From positions 248,001-312,000 of the forward strand of contig NZ_MUJK01000004.1 in the NCBI RefSeq assembly GCF_002906155.1: a stretch of 64,000 nucleotides of DNA, written 5' to 3'. The notes beneath the pieces are model-generated. The model ran no database searches. It was not told where the DNA came from and saw nothing but the letters and a program-made list of their open reading frames with translations. Shown here piece by piece: positions 43,301 through 56,413 of this stretch. The position numbers were made by a program, and so were the translations under genes. The DNA comes from Pseudomonas laurylsulfativorans (GTDB taxonomy: Bacteria > Pseudomonadota > Gammaproteobacteria > Pseudomonadales > Pseudomonadaceae). Each line of letters begins with the position of its first letter. Positions within the stretch are counted from its first letter, which is position 1.

Positions 43301-43924
43301 TTATTCGTTACGCATCAATGGGTAAAGCTCTTTCAGCAATTTGCGGCGGCTGATCACCAACTGCCAGCGATGACCGCCCAATTGCCGCCACAGGCGTGCC
43401 GAACGGATGCCGGCCAGCAGCAGGGCGCGAATTTTCGAGGCGTTGCTCGGTTGTTGCAGGTTGCGCATGTCACCGTGCACCTGGATGCGTTGGCGCAGGG
43501 TGCTCAGGGTGTCCTGATACAGCGCGCCGCAGGCGGCGATCACGTTTTCGTGGGCCGGGCCGAAGTGTTCGACCTGGGACTGGATTTGCGGCAGGCGCTT
43601 GCCAATTACGTCCAGCATGTCGCTACGCTTGGCCAGTTGGCGCTCAAGGCCGAGCATGGCCAGGGCATAGCGCAGCGGTTCGCGTTGCAGGGCGCTTGGG
43701 TCGCGTTCGAGGGCGCCGATCAATGCGCGATAGCCTTCGCGCAGATTGATGTCGTCGCCACCGTAGACTTCCAGCGTGTCCTTGGGGTCGCGAATCAGCA
43801 GGCTGCCGAGCATGCAGGTCAGGCCGGCCTCGTGGGTCTGGCCGGTCTTGGCGATCCTGTCCACCAGCACGGCGGCGAGAAACACGCCACCCAGTGCTGT
43901 CAATTGCTCCTGGATCGGGCTCAT
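43301..43924 (-). CDS. hflD: HflD-family high frequency lysogenization protein homologue
   Basis: 207 residues from ATG 43924 ([13 protein letters not shown]), overlapping the mnmA stop (ATGA). All-helical HflD fold. In E. coli HflD is a membrane-associated factor affecting lambda CII stability; its normal cell role is unclear. Its position between mnmA and purB is the conserved gamma-proteobacterial arrangement. Confidence 0.95.
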   Translation of the reverse strand: MSPIQEQLTALGGVFLAAVLVDRIAKTGQTHEAGLTCMLGSLLIRDPKDTLEVYGGDDINLREGYRALIGALERDPSALQREPLRYALAMLGLERQLAKRSDMLDVIGKRLPQIQSQVEHFGPAHENVIAACGALYQDTLSTLRQRIQVHGDMRNLQQPSNASKIRALLLAGIRSARLWRQLGGHRWQLVISRRKLLKELYPLMRNE

Positions 43925-45066
43925 GGGTGCTCGCCTTCGGGAATGTCCTTGCTGGTCCATGGTTCGGCCACTTCGATCACGCCGCCGCCGAGGCAGATTT
44001 CACCGTCGTAGAACACCACGGACTGTCCCGGAGTGACCGCGCGCTGCGGATCATCGAAGGTTGCGCGATAACCGGTGGCGGTTTTTTCCAGGGTGCAGGG
44101 CTGGTCGCTCTGGCGATACCGCACTTTCGCGGTCAGCTTGCGTGGCTGGCTCAGGTCGACCGGGTTGACCCAGTAGATATCCGAAGCGAGCAGGGCGCGG
44201 GAGAACAGCCATGGGTGATCGTTGCCCTGGCCAACGATCAGCTCGTTGTGTTCCAGGTCCTTGATCAACACGTACCACGGCTCGTCGCTGGCGTCTTTCA
44301 GCCCGCCGATGCCCAGGCCCTGGCGCTGGCCGATGGTGTGGTACATCAGGCCGTGGTGACGGCCGATGATTTCGCCTTCGGTGGTCTTGATCTCGCCCGG
44401 TTGCGCCGGCAGGTACTGCTTGAGGAAGTCGCTGAAGCGGCGCTCGCCGATAAAGCAGATCCCGGTGGAATCCTTCTTCTTTGCGGTCGCCAGCTCGTAT
44501 TTCTCGGCGATGGCACGCACTTGTGGCTTTTCCAGTTCGCCAACCGGGAACAGGGTCTTGGCGATCTGTTCGCCGCCGACGGCGTGCAGGAAATAGCTCT
44601 GGTCCTTGTTTGGGTCCAGGCCCTTGAGCAGTTCGGTGCGCCCATCGATGTCGCGGCGACGCACGTAATGACCGGTGGCGATCAAGTCGGCGCCAAGCAT
44701 CATGGCGTAGTCGAGGAACGCCTTGAACTTGATCTCGCGGTTGCACAGGATATCCGGGTTCGGCGTGCGCCCGGCCTTGTATTCGGCCAGGAAGTGTTCG
44801 AATACGTTGTCCCAGTACTCGGCGGCGAAGTTGGCGGTGTGCAGCTTGATGCCAATCTTGTCGCAAACAGCCTGAGCGTCCGCCAGGTCATCCATGGCGG
44901 TGCAGTATTCCGTTCCATCGTCTTCTTCCCAGTTCTTCATGAACAGGCCTTCCACCTCATAGCCCTGCTCGATCAGCAGGAGGGCGGAAACGGAAGAGTC
45001 CACGCCGCCGGACATGCCGACAATGACGCGCTTCTTTTGTGTGTCAGAAGGAGCTGGATCACGCAT
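43921..45066 (-). CDS. mnmA: tRNA-specific 2-thiouridylase MnmA
   Basis: 381 residues. PP-loop ATPase motif SGGVDSS at 19-25. Catalytic cysteines in [12 protein letters not shown] and [12 protein letters not shown], the pair that relay persulfide sulfur. It thiolates U34 of tRNA-Lys, -Glu and -Gln. It is 59 bases after the Nudix gene and overlaps hflD. Confidence 0.98.
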   Translation of the reverse strand: MRDPAPSDTQKKRVIVGMSGGVDSSVSALLLIEQGYEVEGLFMKNWEEDDGTEYCTAMDDLADAQAVCDKIGIKLHTANFAAEYWDNVFEHFLAEYKAGRTPNPDILCNREIKFKAFLDYAMMLGADLIATGHYVRRRDIDGRTELLKGLDPNKDQSYFLHAVGGEQIAKTLFPVGELEKPQVRAIAEKYELATAKKKDSTGICFIGERRFSDFLKQYLPAQPGEIKTTEGEIIGRHHGLMYHTIGQRQGLGIGGLKDASDEPWYVLIKDLEHNELIVGQGNDHPWLFSRALLASDIYWVNPVDLSQPRKLTAKVRYRQSDQPCTLEKTATGYRATFDDPQRAVTPGQSVVFYDGEICLGGGVIEVAEPWTSKDIPEGEHP

Positions 45067-45125
45067 AGGAATTCGATGAGTGTCTTGAAAAAGGACGCGA
45101 TTCTAACAGGGTCAGGCCCGCAAGG

Positions 45126-45572
45126 CTAAAGAGAAGGACGGATCAATTCGAGGTCGAAGTGAATGCCTGCCAGATAGTCGTCGATGCAACGGATGATCAG
45201 CTCGCTGCGCCAGTTGTCGCGCTGCTCGATTAATTCTTCACGGGTCAACCACTTGGCGCCGACGATGCCGTCGTCCAGTTGATAATCCGCGTGGTGTTTG
45301 ATCGCTTTGGCGATGAAGCAGACCCGTTGGTAGGTCACGCCGTTGCTCGGGGCAGTATAGAGATAAATGCCCAGTACGCCGGTTGGTTCGACGTCCCAGC
45401 CGGTTTCCTCGAGGGTCTCGCGCACGGCGGCTTCGGTCAGGGTTTCATGCGGGTCCAGATGGCCGGCGGGCTGGTTGAGCACCACGCGCCCGTGCTTGAG
45501 TTCTTCGACCATCAGGAAGCGGCCGTTGTCTTCGACGATGGTGGCGACGGTGATGTGGGGTTTCCAGTCCAT
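45126..45572 (-). CDS. Nudix hydrolase (NudJ-like)
   Basis: 148 residues. A complete Nudix box GHLDPHETLTEAAVRETLEETGW spans residues 37-59 (G-x5-E-x7-RE-x2-EE-x-G, split here for length). The NQPAGHLDPHE entry is typical of NudJ, which in E. coli hydrolyses thiamine pyrophosphate precursors and nucleotide diphosphates/triphosphates. It is upstream of mnmA, as nudJ is in E. coli. First gene of the Nudix-mnmA-hflD unit. Confidence 0.9.
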   Translation of the reverse strand: MDWKPHITVATIVEDNGRFLMVEELKHGRVVLNQPAGHLDPHETLTEAAVRETLEETGWDVEPTGVLGIYLYTAPSNGVTYQRVCFIAKAIKHHADYQLDDGIVGAKWLTREELIEQRDNWRSELIIRCIDDYLAGIHFDLELIRPSL

Positions 45573-45602
45573 AAAATGCCCTCGATGTTGAAATGCGATC
45601 CC

Positions 45603-45692
45603 TGTAGGAGCCGGCTTGCTGGCGATAGCGGCGTATCAGTCAATGAAGATGTTGAATGATAAACCGCATTCGCGAGCAAGCCCGCTCCCACA
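45603..45692. repeat. Mixed REP pair: arms from two different families
   Basis: The left arm 45603-45627 is of the CCGGCTTGCTGG type (TGTAGGAGCCGGCTTGCTGG...). The right arm 45668-45692 is of the CGAGCAAGCCCGC type (ATTCGCGAGCAAGCCCGCTC...). They pair imperfectly, unlike the other pairs. Confidence 0.75.
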
Positions 45693-45716
45693 TGGGATTT
45701 GTGTAAGGTCTGAAAA

Positions 45717-45747
45717 CACAAACCCCGGCACAGGGCCGGGGTTTGTG
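45717..45747 (-). terminator. Rho-independent terminator of idh
   Basis: CACAAACCCCGGC / GCCGGGGTTTGTG, a 13-bp stem with a 5-base loop, then TTTTC on the minus strand; 17 bases after the idh stop. Confidence 0.88.
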
Positions 45748-45763
45748 ATGTTCCCTTACAACC

Positions 45764-48482
<2,719 letters not shown>

Positions 48483-49739
48483 ATGGGTTACAAGAAGATT
48501 CAGGTTCCAGCCGTCGGCGACAAAATCACCGTCAATGCAGACCATTCTCTCAATGTTCCTAATAACCCGATCATCCCCTTCATCGAAGGCGACGGCATTG
48601 GTGTCGACATCAGCCCGGTCATGATCAAGGTTGTCGATGCTGCTGTTAAGAAGGCTTACGGTGGCGAGCGCAAGATTTCCTGGATGGAAGTGTACGCCGG
48701 GGAAAAAGCGACTCAGGTTTACGATCAGGACACCTGGCTGCCTCAGGAAACCCTGGATGCAGTCAAGGATTACGTAGTTTCCATCAAGGGCCCGCTGACC
48801 ACCCCGGTCGGTGGCGGCATCCGTTCCCTGAACGTGGCCCTGCGCCAGCAACTCGACCTTTACGTCTGCCTGCGTCCGGTGCGCTGGTTCGAAGGTGTAC
48901 CTAGCCCGGTCAAGAAGCCAGGCGATGTCGACATGACCATCTTCCGCGAGAACTCTGAAGACATCTACGCCGGCATCGAGTGGAAGGCGGGTACGCCCGA
49001 AGCCACCAAGGTCATCAAGTTCCTTAAAGAAGAAATGGGCGTTACCAAGATCCGTTTCGATGAGAACTGCGGTATCGGCGTCAAACCGGTTTCCCTGCAA
49101 GGCACCAAGCGTCTGGCGCGCAAGGCCCTGCAATATGTTGTCGACAATGATCGCGACTCGCTGACTATTGTGCACAAAGGCAACATCATGAAGTTCACCG
49201 AAGGTGCCTTCAAGGAATGGGCTTACGAAGTGGCGGCTGAGGAGTTCGGCGCGACCCTGCTCGACGGCGGTCCATGGATGCAGTTCAAGAACCCGAAAAC
49301 CGGCAAGAACGTTGTCGTCAAGGATGCCATCGCCGACGCCATGCTCCAGCAGATCCTGCTGCGCCCGGCCGAGTACGATGTGATCGCGACCCTGAACCTG
49401 AACGGCGACTACCTCTCCGATGCCCTGGCGGCGGAAGTGGGTGGTATCGGTATCGCGCCAGGTGCCAACCTGTCCGACACCGTGGCCATGTTCGAAGCCA
49501 CCCACGGTACGGCACCGAAGTACGCCGGCAAGGACCAGGTCAACCCCGGTTCGCTTATTCTGTCTGCTGAAATGATGCTGCGCCACATGGGCTGGACCGA
49601 GGCAGCCGACCTGATCATCAAGGGCACCAATGGCGCGATTTCCGCCAAGACCGTGACCTATGACTTCGAGCGCCTGATGGAGGGTGCGAAACTGGTTTCG
49701 TCTTCCGGCTTCGGTGATGCGCTGATCTCGCACATGTAA
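48483..49739 (+). CDS. icd: Homodimeric NADP-dependent isocitrate dehydrogenase
   Basis: 418 residues from ATG 48483 ([14 protein letters not shown]). TCA-cycle enzyme. Active-site segment [15 protein letters not shown] includes the serine that IDH kinase phosphorylates in enteric bacteria and the isocitrate-binding residues. The NADP-specific C-terminal region [18 protein letters not shown] is present. It is divergent from the monomeric idh and ends at a strong terminator. Confidence 0.98.
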   Translation: MGYKKIQVPAVGDKITVNADHSLNVPNNPIIPFIEGDGIGVDISPVMIKVVDAAVKKAYGGERKISWMEVYAGEKATQVYDQDTWLPQETLDAVKDYVVSIKGPLTTPVGGGIRSLNVALRQQLDLYVCLRPVRWFEGVPSPVKKPGDVDMTIFRENSEDIYAGIEWKAGTPEATKVIKFLKEEMGVTKIRFDENCGIGVKPVSLQGTKRLARKALQYVVDNDRDSLTIVHKGNIMKFTEGAFKEWAYEVAAEEFGATLLDGGPWMQFKNPKTGKNVVVKDAIADAMLQQILLRPAEYDVIATLNLNGDYLSDALAAEVGGIGIAPGANLSDTVAMFEATHGTAPKYAGKDQVNPGSLILSAEMMLRHMGWTEAADLIIKGTNGAISAKTVTYDFERLMEGAKLVSSSGFGDALISHM

Positions 49740-49755
49740 AAAACGCGAGCACACA

Positions 49756-49797
49756 AAAACCGCCTGATTCAACAAGTTGAGTCAGGCGGTTTTTTTA
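49756..49797 (+). terminator. Rho-independent terminator of icd (convergent with cspD)
   Basis: AAAACCGCCTGATTCAA (49756-49772) pairs with TTGAGTCAGGCGGTTTT (49777-49793), 17 bp with one G-U and a 4-base loop. It is followed by TTT and, on the other strand, preceded by A-rich sequence, so it can serve both genes. Confidence 0.9.
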
Positions 49798-49818
49798 TGA
49801 CTGGATGACGTTGCGGCG

Positions 49819-50073
49819 TTAAACCGTAACGGTCTGATCAGTGGCGGATGTCGTTGCTTTTGAAGCATCCACTGGGTTGCCGATGTTGACCGCGTGCAGG
49901 CCTTTGGGGCCCTGGATGATGTCAAATACGACAGCTTGCCCGGCTTTCAGGGTTTTATAGCCATCCATTTTAATGGCCGAGTAGTGGGCAAACAGGTCTT
50001 CTGTCTTGCCTTCCTCATTGATGAATCCGTAACCCTTGGCATTGTTGAACCACTTCACCTTGCCGACTGCCAT
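49819..50073 (-). CDS. cspD: CspD-type cold-shock-domain protein
   Basis: 84 residues from ATG 50073, with AGGGAG six bases upstream. One cold-shock domain: [14 protein letters not shown] contains RNP1 KGYGFI (13-18), RNP2 is the variant LFAHY (27-31), then a short Thr/Ser-rich tail. CspD in E. coli is a stationary-phase DNA replication inhibitor rather than a cold-induced chaperone. It is divergent from clpS, as in E. coli. Confidence 0.92.
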   Translation of the reverse strand: MAVGKVKWFNNAKGYGFINEEGKTEDLFAHYSAIKMDGYKTLKAGQAVVFDIIQGPKGLHAVNIGNPVDASKATTSATDQTVTV

Positions 50074-50297
50074 ACCCAACTCCCTCTGCAACAGACTCCA
50101 TCACTGGAGTATCATCCAGTACATCCGCAGTCGAATCTGTAAATAAGATTGACTCCGCGGACCTTTTTTACCCACTGTGGGCTCTATTGGTTGTAACACC
50201 GTTTTGCCGATAGTCAAGCTGACCCGGCAGTCGGAGTTGAAATCGCTGATAGCCGCCCCCACCAATGTATTTGAACAACTGACGAACCTTTCTTTCC

Positions 50298-50660
50298 ATG
50301 CATGCAATCAGCCAGATTCGACTAACATTCAATCAGGATCGCCCTGATTTACACGACGACGATTCCGCAGGCATTGCAGTTCAGGAGGCAAAGCCTGCAC
50401 TTCAGGCGCCGCCGATGTACAAGGTGGTTTTGTTCAACGATGACTACACACCGATGGATTTCGTCGTCGAAGTGCTCGAGGTGTTTTTTAACCTGAATCG
50501 CGAGCTGGCGACCAAGGTCATGCTGGCCGTCCATACAGAAGGACGGGCAGTATGTGGAGTGTTTACCCGCGACATCGCCGAGACCAAGGCCATGCAGGTC
50601 AACCAGTACGCCAGGGAAAGCCAGCATCCGCTACTCTGTGAAATCGAGAAGGACGGTTAA
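50298..50660 (+). CDS. clpS: ClpS, N-degron adaptor of ClpA
   Basis: 120 residues with a flexible ~38-residue N-terminal extension. The core [22 protein letters not shown] contains the N-degron pocket (N-D-D and M residues), and [16 protein letters not shown] follows with the pocket His. It presents proteins with N-terminal Leu, Phe, Trp or Tyr to ClpA. clpA follows after 30 bases. Confidence 0.97.
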   Translation: MHAISQIRLTFNQDRPDLHDDDSAGIAVQEAKPALQAPPMYKVVLFNDDYTPMDFVVEVLEVFFNLNRELATKVMLAVHTEGRAVCGVFTRDIAETKAMQVNQYARESQHPLLCEIEKDG

Positions 50661-50690
50661 TCGCCGGACACTTGGGTATGAGGTGAAGCT

Positions 50691-52961
50691 ATGTTAAACC
50701 GCGAGCTCGAAGTCACCCTCAATCTTGCCTTCAAGGAGGCCCGTTCGAAGCGTCATGAATTCATGACCGTCGAACACCTGCTGTTGGCCCTATTGGACAA
50801 TGAGGCTGCCGCCACCGTTTTGCGTGCGTGCGGCGCGAACCTCGACAAACTCAAGCATGACCTGCAGGAGTTCATCGACTCCACCACGCCATTGATCCCC
50901 GTGCATGACGAGGATCGCGAAACCCAGCCAACCCTGGGCTTCCAGCGTGTCCTGCAACGTGCTGTGTTTCACGTACAGAGCTCGGGCAAGCGCGAAGTGA
51001 CTGGCGCCAATGTGCTGGTCGCGATCTTCAGTGAGCAAGAGAGTCAGGCGGTGTTCCTGCTGAAACAGCAGAGCGTTGCCCGTATAGATGTCGTCAACTA
51101 CATCGCCCATGGCATTTCCAAGGTGCCGGGGCATGGCGATCACTCTGAAGGTGAGCAAGATATGCAGGACGACGAGGGCGGTGAGTCTTCTTCCTCAGGC
51201 AATCCGCTGGATGCTTATGCCAGCAACCTCAATGAACTCGCGCGCCAGGGTCGTATTGATCCGTTGGTGGGCCGTGAGCTGGAAGTCGAGCGTGTTGCGC
51301 AGATCCTGGCGCGTCGTCGCAAAAACAATCCGCTGCTGGTGGGCGAGGCTGGCGTGGGTAAAACCGCGATTGCCGAAGGCCTGGCCAAGCGCATTGTCGA
51401 CAACCAGGTGCCGGACCTGCTGGCCAACAGCGTGGTTTACTCCCTTGACCTGGGTGCCTTGCTGGCCGGTACCAAGTACCGTGGCGATTTCGAGAAGCGC
51501 TTCAAAGCGTTGCTCAATGAGCTGAAAAAACGTCCGCAGGCGATCCTGTTCATCGACGAGATCCACACCATCATTGGTGCGGGTGCCGCATCCGGTGGCG
51601 TCATGGATGCTTCGAACCTGCTCAAGCCACTGCTGTCCTCGGGTGATATCCGTTGCATCGGCTCGACTACCTTCCAGGAATTCCGCGGCATCTTCGAGAA
51701 GGACCGTGCCTTGGCCCGGCGCTTCCAGAAGGTCGATGTGTCTGAGCCTTCGGTGGAAGACACCATTGGCATTCTGCGCGGCCTGAAGGGGCGTTTCGAA
51801 AGCCATCACAATATCGAATACAGTGATGAAGCCCTGCGTGCCGCCGCTGAACTGGCTTCGCGCTATATCAATGACCGGCACATGCCGGACAAGGCGATCG
51901 ATGTGATCGACGAGGCGGGTGCCTACCAGCGCCTGCAACCGGTCGAGATGCGTGTCAAACGCATCGAAGTGCCTCAGGTCGAGGACATCGTCGCGAAAAT
52001 CGCGCGGATTCCACCAAAGCACGTCACCAGTTCCGACAAGGAGCTGCTGCGTAACCTTGAACGAGACCTGAAGTTGACCGTGTTTGGTCAGGATGCCGCG
52101 ATCGATTCGCTGGCCACCGCGATCAAGCTGTCCCGTGCCGGCCTCAAGTCCCCTGACAAACCTGTCGGTTCGTTCCTGTTCGCCGGGCCTACCGGTGTCG
52201 GTAAAACCGAAGCGGCGCGCCAGTTGGCCAAGGCGCTGGGTGTCGAGCTGATTCGTTTCGACATGTCCGAGTACATGGAGCGCCACACCGTATCGCGTCT
52301 GATCGGTGCGCCTCCGGGTTATGTCGGGTTCGATCAGGGCGGCCTGCTGACCGAGGCCATCACCAAGCAGCCACACTGCGTGCTGTTGCTCGATGAGATC
52401 GAGAAGGCGCATCCGGAAGTCTTCAACCTGCTGCTGCAGGTGATGGACCACGGTACGTTGACCGATAACAACGGGCGCAAGGCGGATTTCCGTAACGTGA
52501 TCGTCATCATGACGACCAACGCCGGTGCCGAGACCGCAGCCCGCGCTTCGATCGGTTTCACCTATCAAGATCATTCGTCCGATGCGATGGAGGTGATCAA
52601 GAAGAGCTTCACGCCGGAATTCCGCAACCGTCTGGACACCATCATCCAGTTTGGTCGCCTCAGCCATGAGGTCATCAAAAGCGTGGTGGACAAGTTCCTT
52701 ACCGAGCTTCAGGCGCAGCTGGAAGACAAGCGAGTGTTGCTGGAAGTCACCGACGCGGCCCGCAGCTGGCTGGCCGAAGGTGGTTACGACGCGGCGATGG
52801 GGGCTCGCCCAATGGCTCGCCTGATCCAGGATAAGATCAAGCGTCCGCTGGCGGAGGAGATCCTATTTGGCGAACTGGCCGAGCATGGCGGTGTGGTGCA
52901 CATCGACATCAAGGACGGCGAACTGACCTTCGAGTTCGAGACCACGGCCGAGATGGCCTGA
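50691..52961 (+). CDS. clpA: ClpA, ATPase subunit of ClpAP protease
   Basis: 756 residues. An N-domain (about 1-145) binds ClpS. Two AAA+ modules follow: Walker A1 GEAGVGKT at 218-225 and Walker A2 GPTGVGKT at 499-506, with [10 protein letters not shown] and [12 protein letters not shown]alker B regions. It unfolds substrates and threads them into ClpP, which is encoded elsewhere. It has its own terminator at 52978-53003. Confidence 0.98.
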   Translation: MLNRELEVTLNLAFKEARSKRHEFMTVEHLLLALLDNEAAATVLRACGANLDKLKHDLQEFIDSTTPLIPVHDEDRETQPTLGFQRVLQRAVFHVQSSGKREVTGANVLVAIFSEQESQAVFLLKQQSVARIDVVNYIAHGISKVPGHGDHSEGEQDMQDDEGGESSSSGNPLDAYASNLNELARQGRIDPLVGRELEVERVAQILARRRKNNPLLVGEAGVGKTAIAEGLAKRIVDNQVPDLLANSVVYSLDLGALLAGTKYRGDFEKRFKALLNELKKRPQAILFIDEIHTIIGAGAASGGVMDASNLLKPLLSSGDIRCIGSTTFQEFRGIFEKDRALARRFQKVDVSEPSVEDTIGILRGLKGRFESHHNIEYSDEALRAAAELASRYINDRHMPDKAIDVIDEAGAYQRLQPVEMRVKRIEVPQVEDIVAKIARIPPKHVTSSDKELLRNLERDLKLTVFGQDAAIDSLATAIKLSRAGLKSPDKPVGSFLFAGPTGVGKTEAARQLAKALGVELIRFDMSEYMERHTVSRLIGAPPGYVGFDQGGLLTEAITKQPHCVLLLDEIEKAHPEVFNLLLQVMDHGTLTDNNGRKADFRNVIVIMTTNAGAETAARASIGFTYQDHSSDAMEVIKKSFTPEFRNRLDTIIQFGRLSHEVIKSVVDKFLTELQAQLEDKRVLLEVTDAARSWLAEGGYDAAMGARPMARLIQDKIKRPLAEEILFGELAEHGGVVHIDIKDGELTFEFETTAEMA

Positions 52962-52977
52962 CGTTCAGAAGCAAAAC

Positions 52978-53003
52978 AAAAAGGCGCCGAGAGGCGCCTT
53001 TTT
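52978..53003 (+). terminator. Rho-independent terminator of clpA
   Basis: AAAAAGGCGCC / GGCGCCTTTTT, an 11-bp stem with a GAGA loop; the T-run is inside the 3' arm. Symmetric, so it may work both ways. Confidence 0.85.
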
Positions 53004-53149
53004 GTTGTCTGCAGGTCATGCACAAATCCAGTGTGGGGGGGGGGGCGCGAAAGCGTCGGCATATCCAGCATCCTTGTGTCAGCCGGATCGCATTCGCGAG
53101 CAAGCTCGCTCACATTGTCCGAGTGCGGCAGGTAAATCGCAGACAAACA

Positions 53150-53177
53150 AAAACGCCCGGCATAAGCCGGGCGTTTT
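53150..53177. terminator. Terminator hairpin on the infA side
   Basis: AAAACGCCCGGC / GCCGGGCGTTTT, a 12-bp stem with an ATAA loop. A/T flanks allow bidirectional use; it lies beyond the REP pair that follows infA. Confidence 0.8.
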
Positions 53178-53210
53178 GTGTTGACTAGATTAGTGAGCCG
53201 GCCCTACGCC

Positions 53211-53309
53211 TGTAGGAGCGAGCCTGCTCGCGATGTTCGTCAACGATGAAGCGGGGACTCTGACTTGACGCGGTGCTCTCAGGTTTTTCGCGAGCAAGCT
53301 CGCTCCTAC
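53211..53309. repeat. REP pair (CGAGCTTGCTCG family) abutting infA
   Basis: Left arm from 53211 (TGTAGGAGCGAGCCTGCTCG...) and right arm 53287-53309 (TTCGCGAGCAAGCTCGCTCC...). The right arm ends one base before the infA stop codon. Confidence 0.83.
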
Positions 53310-53310
53310 C

Positions 53311-53529
53311 TTAGCGGGCGCGGTAAGTGATGCGCCCTTTGCTCAAGTCATAGGGAGTCAGCTCGACGCGCACTTTGTCGCCGGTAAGAATACGGATGTA
53401 GTTCTTGCGCATCTTGCCGGAGATGTGCGCGGTTACGACGTGCCCATTTTCCAACTCCACACGAAACATGGTGTTGGGCAGGGTGTCGACGACAGTGCCT
53501 TCCATTTCGAAGCTGTCTTCTTTCGACAT
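53311..53529 (-). CDS. infA: Translation initiation factor IF-1
   Basis: 72 residues from ATG 53529 ([15 protein letters not shown]), the exact size of bacterial IF-1. One OB-fold/S1-like domain ([22 protein letters not shown], then [18 protein letters not shown]). It occupies the ribosomal A site during initiation. It is last of the minus-strand series trxB-aat-bpt-infA. Confidence 0.98.
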
Positions 53530-53640
53530 GCAGTAAAGCCCTCGGTGTCCAATGAATGGCCCGGTGCAACTGCGCCAGGCAAAAGCGGCGTGCATTGTGC
53601 CCGAAAAGTGGGGTTTAAGCCAAGGGGTTTAGGGCCGGCT

Positions 53641-54348
53641 CTAGTTTAGAACCACCCAGCGCTGATTAATCAGCAACTCAATGGGGCGATATTGAGTCTT
53701 GTAGTTCATTTTTTTGCAGTTTTTGATCCAGTAGCCGAGGTAGACCGCTTCCAGTCCCAGCCGTCTGGCCTCGGCGATTTGCCAGAGGATTGCGAAACGC
53801 CCAAGGCTGCGACGCTCTTCGGCAGGCTCGTAAAAGGTGTAAACCGCCGAAATACCGTTCGGCAGTAAATCGGTGACAGCGACGGCCAGCAACTGGCCGT
53901 TCAGGCGGAACTCATAAAAGCGTGAAAACGGCAGGTCCCGCACCAGGAATGTGGAAAACTGGTCGCGACTTGGCGGGTACATATCGCCATCGGCGTGACG
54001 CTGCTCGATATAGCGCTGGTAAAGGTCGAAGTACTCTTCGCTGAAGCAGGGCTTGGCCGGACGCACCTGCAGATCCGCGTTGCGCTTGAAGATGCGTTTC
54101 TGTTGGCGATTGGGCGTGAACTGCCCCACGGGAATGCGCGCCGGAACGCACGCATTGCAGTTCTGGCAATGCGGCCGGTAGAGATGGTCGCCACTGCGAC
54201 GAAAACCCATCTCCGACAGGTCTGCATAGACATGCACATCCATGGGCTGGCTAGGGTCGAGGAACAGGGTTGTGGCCTGCTCCTCGGGCAGATAACTGCA
54301 AGAGTGCGGCTGAGTGGCATAGAACTTCAAACGCGCCAACTCGGTCAT
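53641..54348 (-). CDS. bpt: Bpt, aspartate/glutamate leucyl-tRNA-protein transferase
   Basis: 235 residues from ATG 54348. ATE-like N-degron transferase: Cys-rich N-terminal motif [10 protein letters not shown] and [15 protein letters not shown], with the C-terminal GNAT-like transferase core ([15 protein letters not shown]). Bpt transfers leucine to N-terminal Asp or Glu, making them ClpS substrates. It is 57 bases downstream of aat, whose product acts on Lys/Arg termini. Confidence 0.95.
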   Translation of the reverse strand: MTELARLKFYATQPHSCSYLPEEQATTLFLDPSQPMDVHVYADLSEMGFRRSGDHLYRPHCQNCNACVPARIPVGQFTPNRQQKRIFKRNADLQVRPAKPCFSEEYFDLYQRYIEQRHADGDMYPPSRDQFSTFLVRDLPFSRFYEFRLNGQLLAVAVTDLLPNGISAVYTFYEPAEERRSLGRFAILWQIAEARRLGLEAVYLGYWIKNCKKMNYKTQYRPIELLINQRWVVLN

Positions 54349-54405
54349 GATCAACCCTCGGGATAATGCTTTTGAATAAGTGTAAGCCACGCGCGCAAAT
54401 GTCGC

Positions 54406-55086
54406 TCAGCAAACCCAGGTGGCAGTGTTGGGTTGGTCCAGGTGCCTGGCCAAATAGTTGGCAAACTCGCGGCGGGGTATCGCCCGGGCACCCAGGCTGT
54501 GCAGGTGGTCGGTAGGCATCTGGCAATCGATCAGCACAAAACCCGAGTCTTTCAGATGCCGGACCAATGTGGCAAAGCCGAATTTCGAGGCGTTGTCAGC
54601 GCGGCTGAACATGGACTCGCCAAAAAACAACTGGCCCATCGCCAGGCCATACAACCCGCCAACCAATTCGTCCCCGTCCCACACTTCCACCGAGTGCGCG
54701 TGTCCGCGCCTATGCAGTTCGATGTAGGCATCCTGCATCGCCTCGGTGATCCAGGTGCCGTCGGCGTAATCCCGGGGCGCGGCACAGGCACGGATGACGG
54801 CGGCGAAGTCCTCGTCAAAGGTCACTTGATAGCGTTGCTGGCGCAGCAGTTTGTTCAGGCTGCGCGAGACGTGCAATTCGTCGGGAAACAAGACCGTGCG
54901 CGGGTCCGGAGACCACCACAAAATTGGCTGGCCTTCGGAAAACCAAGGGAAGCAGCCGTGGCGATAAGCCGAGATCAGCCGATCGGCGGACAGATCACCA
55001 CCGGCAGCCAGAAGCCCGTTGGGGTCGCGCATGGCCTTTTCCAGCGGTGGGAAATGCAAGGTACTGCGTTGTAACCAAGTCAGCAT
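54406..55086 (-). CDS. aat: Leucyl/phenylalanyl-tRNA-protein transferase
   Basis: 226 residues from ATG 55086 ([14 protein letters not shown]). The family motifs [28 protein letters not shown] and [16 protein letters not shown] are all visible. It adds Leu or Phe to proteins with N-terminal Lys or Arg, which are then recognised by ClpS-ClpA. Downstream of trxB and upstream of bpt. Confidence 0.98.
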   Translation of the reverse strand: MLTWLQRSTLHFPPLEKAMRDPNGLLAAGGDLSADRLISAYRHGCFPWFSEGQPILWWSPDPRTVLFPDELHVSRSLNKLLRQQRYQVTFDEDFAAVIRACAAPRDYADGTWITEAMQDAYIELHRRGHAHSVEVWDGDELVGGLYGLAMGQLFFGESMFSRADNASKFGFATLVRHLKDSGFVLIDCQMPTDHLHSLGARAIPRREFANYLARHLDQPNTATWVC

Positions 55087-55148
55087 GGCATCCGGGCTTG
55101 CAGAAGGGGAGGGCGGTGGCGGGTGTTGGCCCGCCGTAAAGTTTGCCT

Positions 55149-56413
<1,265 letters not shown>

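Larger units (their letters stand above)
52962..53310. other. 349-bp gap between convergent clpA and infA
   Basis: No gene. It holds the clpA terminator, an 11-base G-run (53035-53045), a lone REP half (about 53090-53114), a second terminator (53150-53177) and a REP pair (53211-53309). I see no serine tRNA, which E. coli has at this place. Confidence 0.75.

Noticed and set aside
52962..53310. Serine tRNA expected from E. coli gene order (clpA-serW-infA)
   Set aside because: No T-loop or anticodon-stem pattern is visible on either strand; only terminators, a G-run and REP arms are present.
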